Positions 6,911-7,205 of a stretch of DNA of 7,205 nucleotides are shown piece by piece. Each line of letters starts with the position of its first letter. Position 1 is the stretch's first letter. The DNA is from Cyclobacteriaceae bacterium (lineage in GTDB: Bacteria > Bacteroidota > Bacteroidia > Cytophagales > Cyclobacteriaceae): positions 1 to 7,205 of the forward strand of contig JALOMN010000140.1 of the NCBI GenBank assembly GCA_025455445.1, read 5' to 3'. Both the position numbers and the translations under genes were made by a program. Below the pieces are notes generated by a model, which worked only from the letters and a program-made list of their open reading frames with translations, was not told the DNA's origin and made no database searches.

Positions 6911-7205
6911 AATAATACTGGTGCCTTAGTGAAATCCTCCGATTGAAACAAAAACTTGATGGTTCCATTATTGAAAAGTCGGTCTGTAAAAACAATCTGT
7001 TTCTCTGTAAATCTTCTGTTCCCCGAATTTTCAAATGCAATGCTAAAATGCCCAAAAGGGGTAACATCAAAACTCCTCTCAAAATGGAACATAACGCATG
7101 GAAGAGTATCCATTCCATCCACCAAATAAATATCCTTTTGCATTTCAAATGCAGAATATGCCACCCTTTGTTTATAATGCTCCGGGCTTTCTAATTCGTC
7201 CTTAA
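6907..7205 (-). CDS. C-terminal part of an unidentified protein coupled to the giant gene (gene A)
   Basis: The frame is open from the right edge and encodes the last 98 residues, beginning KDELESPEHYKQR and ending EDFTKAPVLL before TGA. No start lies in the window: the GTG at 7164-7162 is an internal Val codon, because coding continues upstream of it. The segment is hydrophilic and beta-like, with VMFHFERSFDVTPFGHFSIA (residues 37-56) forming alternating strands, a pattern suggesting a compact beta-sandwich. Cys36 is the only cysteine seen. The four-base overlap with gene B implies tightly coordinated expression and suggests that the two products work together, perhaps in envelope assembly or anchoring of the giant protein. 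I have a faint memory of similar segments encoded upstream of such giant genes in other Bacteroidota, but cannot name the family. A signal peptide, if present, lies outside the window. Confidence 0.8.
   Translation of the reverse strand, partial: KDELESPEHYKQRVAYSAFEMQKDIYLVDGMDTLPCVMFHFERSFDVTPFGHFSIAFENSGNRRFTEKQIVFTDRLFNNGTIKFLFQSEDFTKAPVLL

Noticed and set aside
6888..7148. 86-codon minus-strand frame beginning MKCKRIFIWWMEW
   Set aside because: It is out of frame with gene A, overlaps the start of gene B by 23 nt, and has a Trp/Cys/Arg-rich, shadow-like composition. The alternative frame stays open to the window edge and ends in a clean ATGA overlap.
7162..7164. GTG as the start codon of gene A, giving an 85-residue protein
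   Set aside because: The frame continues upstream to the window edge with plausible residues (KDELESPEHYKQR), so the GTG is most simply an internal valine and the gene is cut by the window.
6943..7194. 83-codon plus-strand frame opposite gene A
   Set aside because: It is antisense to the open, ATGA-coupled gene A frame, and its Cys/Lys/His-rich composition looks like a shadow.
1..7205. RHS toxin with YD repeats and a C-terminal nuclease or deaminase
   Set aside because: No YD repeat array, no RHS hyperconserved core ending in a DPxG-type motif, and no recognisable toxin domain after it. Only the broad N-terminal RHS/SpvB-like resemblance is supported.

Overview
The window is AT-rich and looks like Bacteroidota DNA. 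All convincing genes lie on the minus strand, intergenic gaps are almost absent, no start codon has a clear Shine-Dalgarno sequence, and the main product belongs to a giant secreted protein family I know only from this phylum. I cannot place it below phylum level with confidence. No RNA gene, mobile element, CRISPR array, promoter or terminator could be supported.

Transcription runs from the right edge to the left edge, and the genes form one apparent operon. First comes the C-terminal 98 residues of gene A (6907-7205, cut by the window edge). Its TGA overlaps the ATG of the next gene in an ATGA junction. Gene B (6910 down to 1327) encodes a very large exported RHS/SpvB-like protein that starts with a signal peptide and the hallmark MVDLFSGDFSYNIPLLDV / GLGWNINPGVINR segment. 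Gene C (1323-832) encodes a small exported protein of unknown family. Gene D (829 to the left edge, unfinished) encodes another exported protein, carrying a dockerin/thrombospondin-type calcium loop. The gaps are 3 nt between B and C and 2 nt between C and D.

The main observation is that gene B is split. Its first frame (1685 codons) stops with two consecutive TAG codons at 1855-1850, directly after a conserved family segment ending ...QDGTFMAYQPF. The next segment expected in this family, (GR)YSSAMFGHNQSLPTAKASNSKNRE..., continues immediately in the next frame from 1857 to 1327. As I remember the family, about 35-45 residues that normally separate these two segments are missing. The best reading is an out-of-frame deletion in one ancestral gene of roughly 1,860 or more codons, either a real mutation or an assembly error. 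The 195-codon ORF downstream would then be the severed C-terminus, which ends in a SprB-like beta domain, and not an independent gene.

The genes probably act together outside the cytoplasm. A giant beta-rich envelope or secreted protein is made with a coupled upstream partner (A) and followed by two smaller exported proteins (C and D). No enzymatic activity can be assigned to any of them from the sequence.
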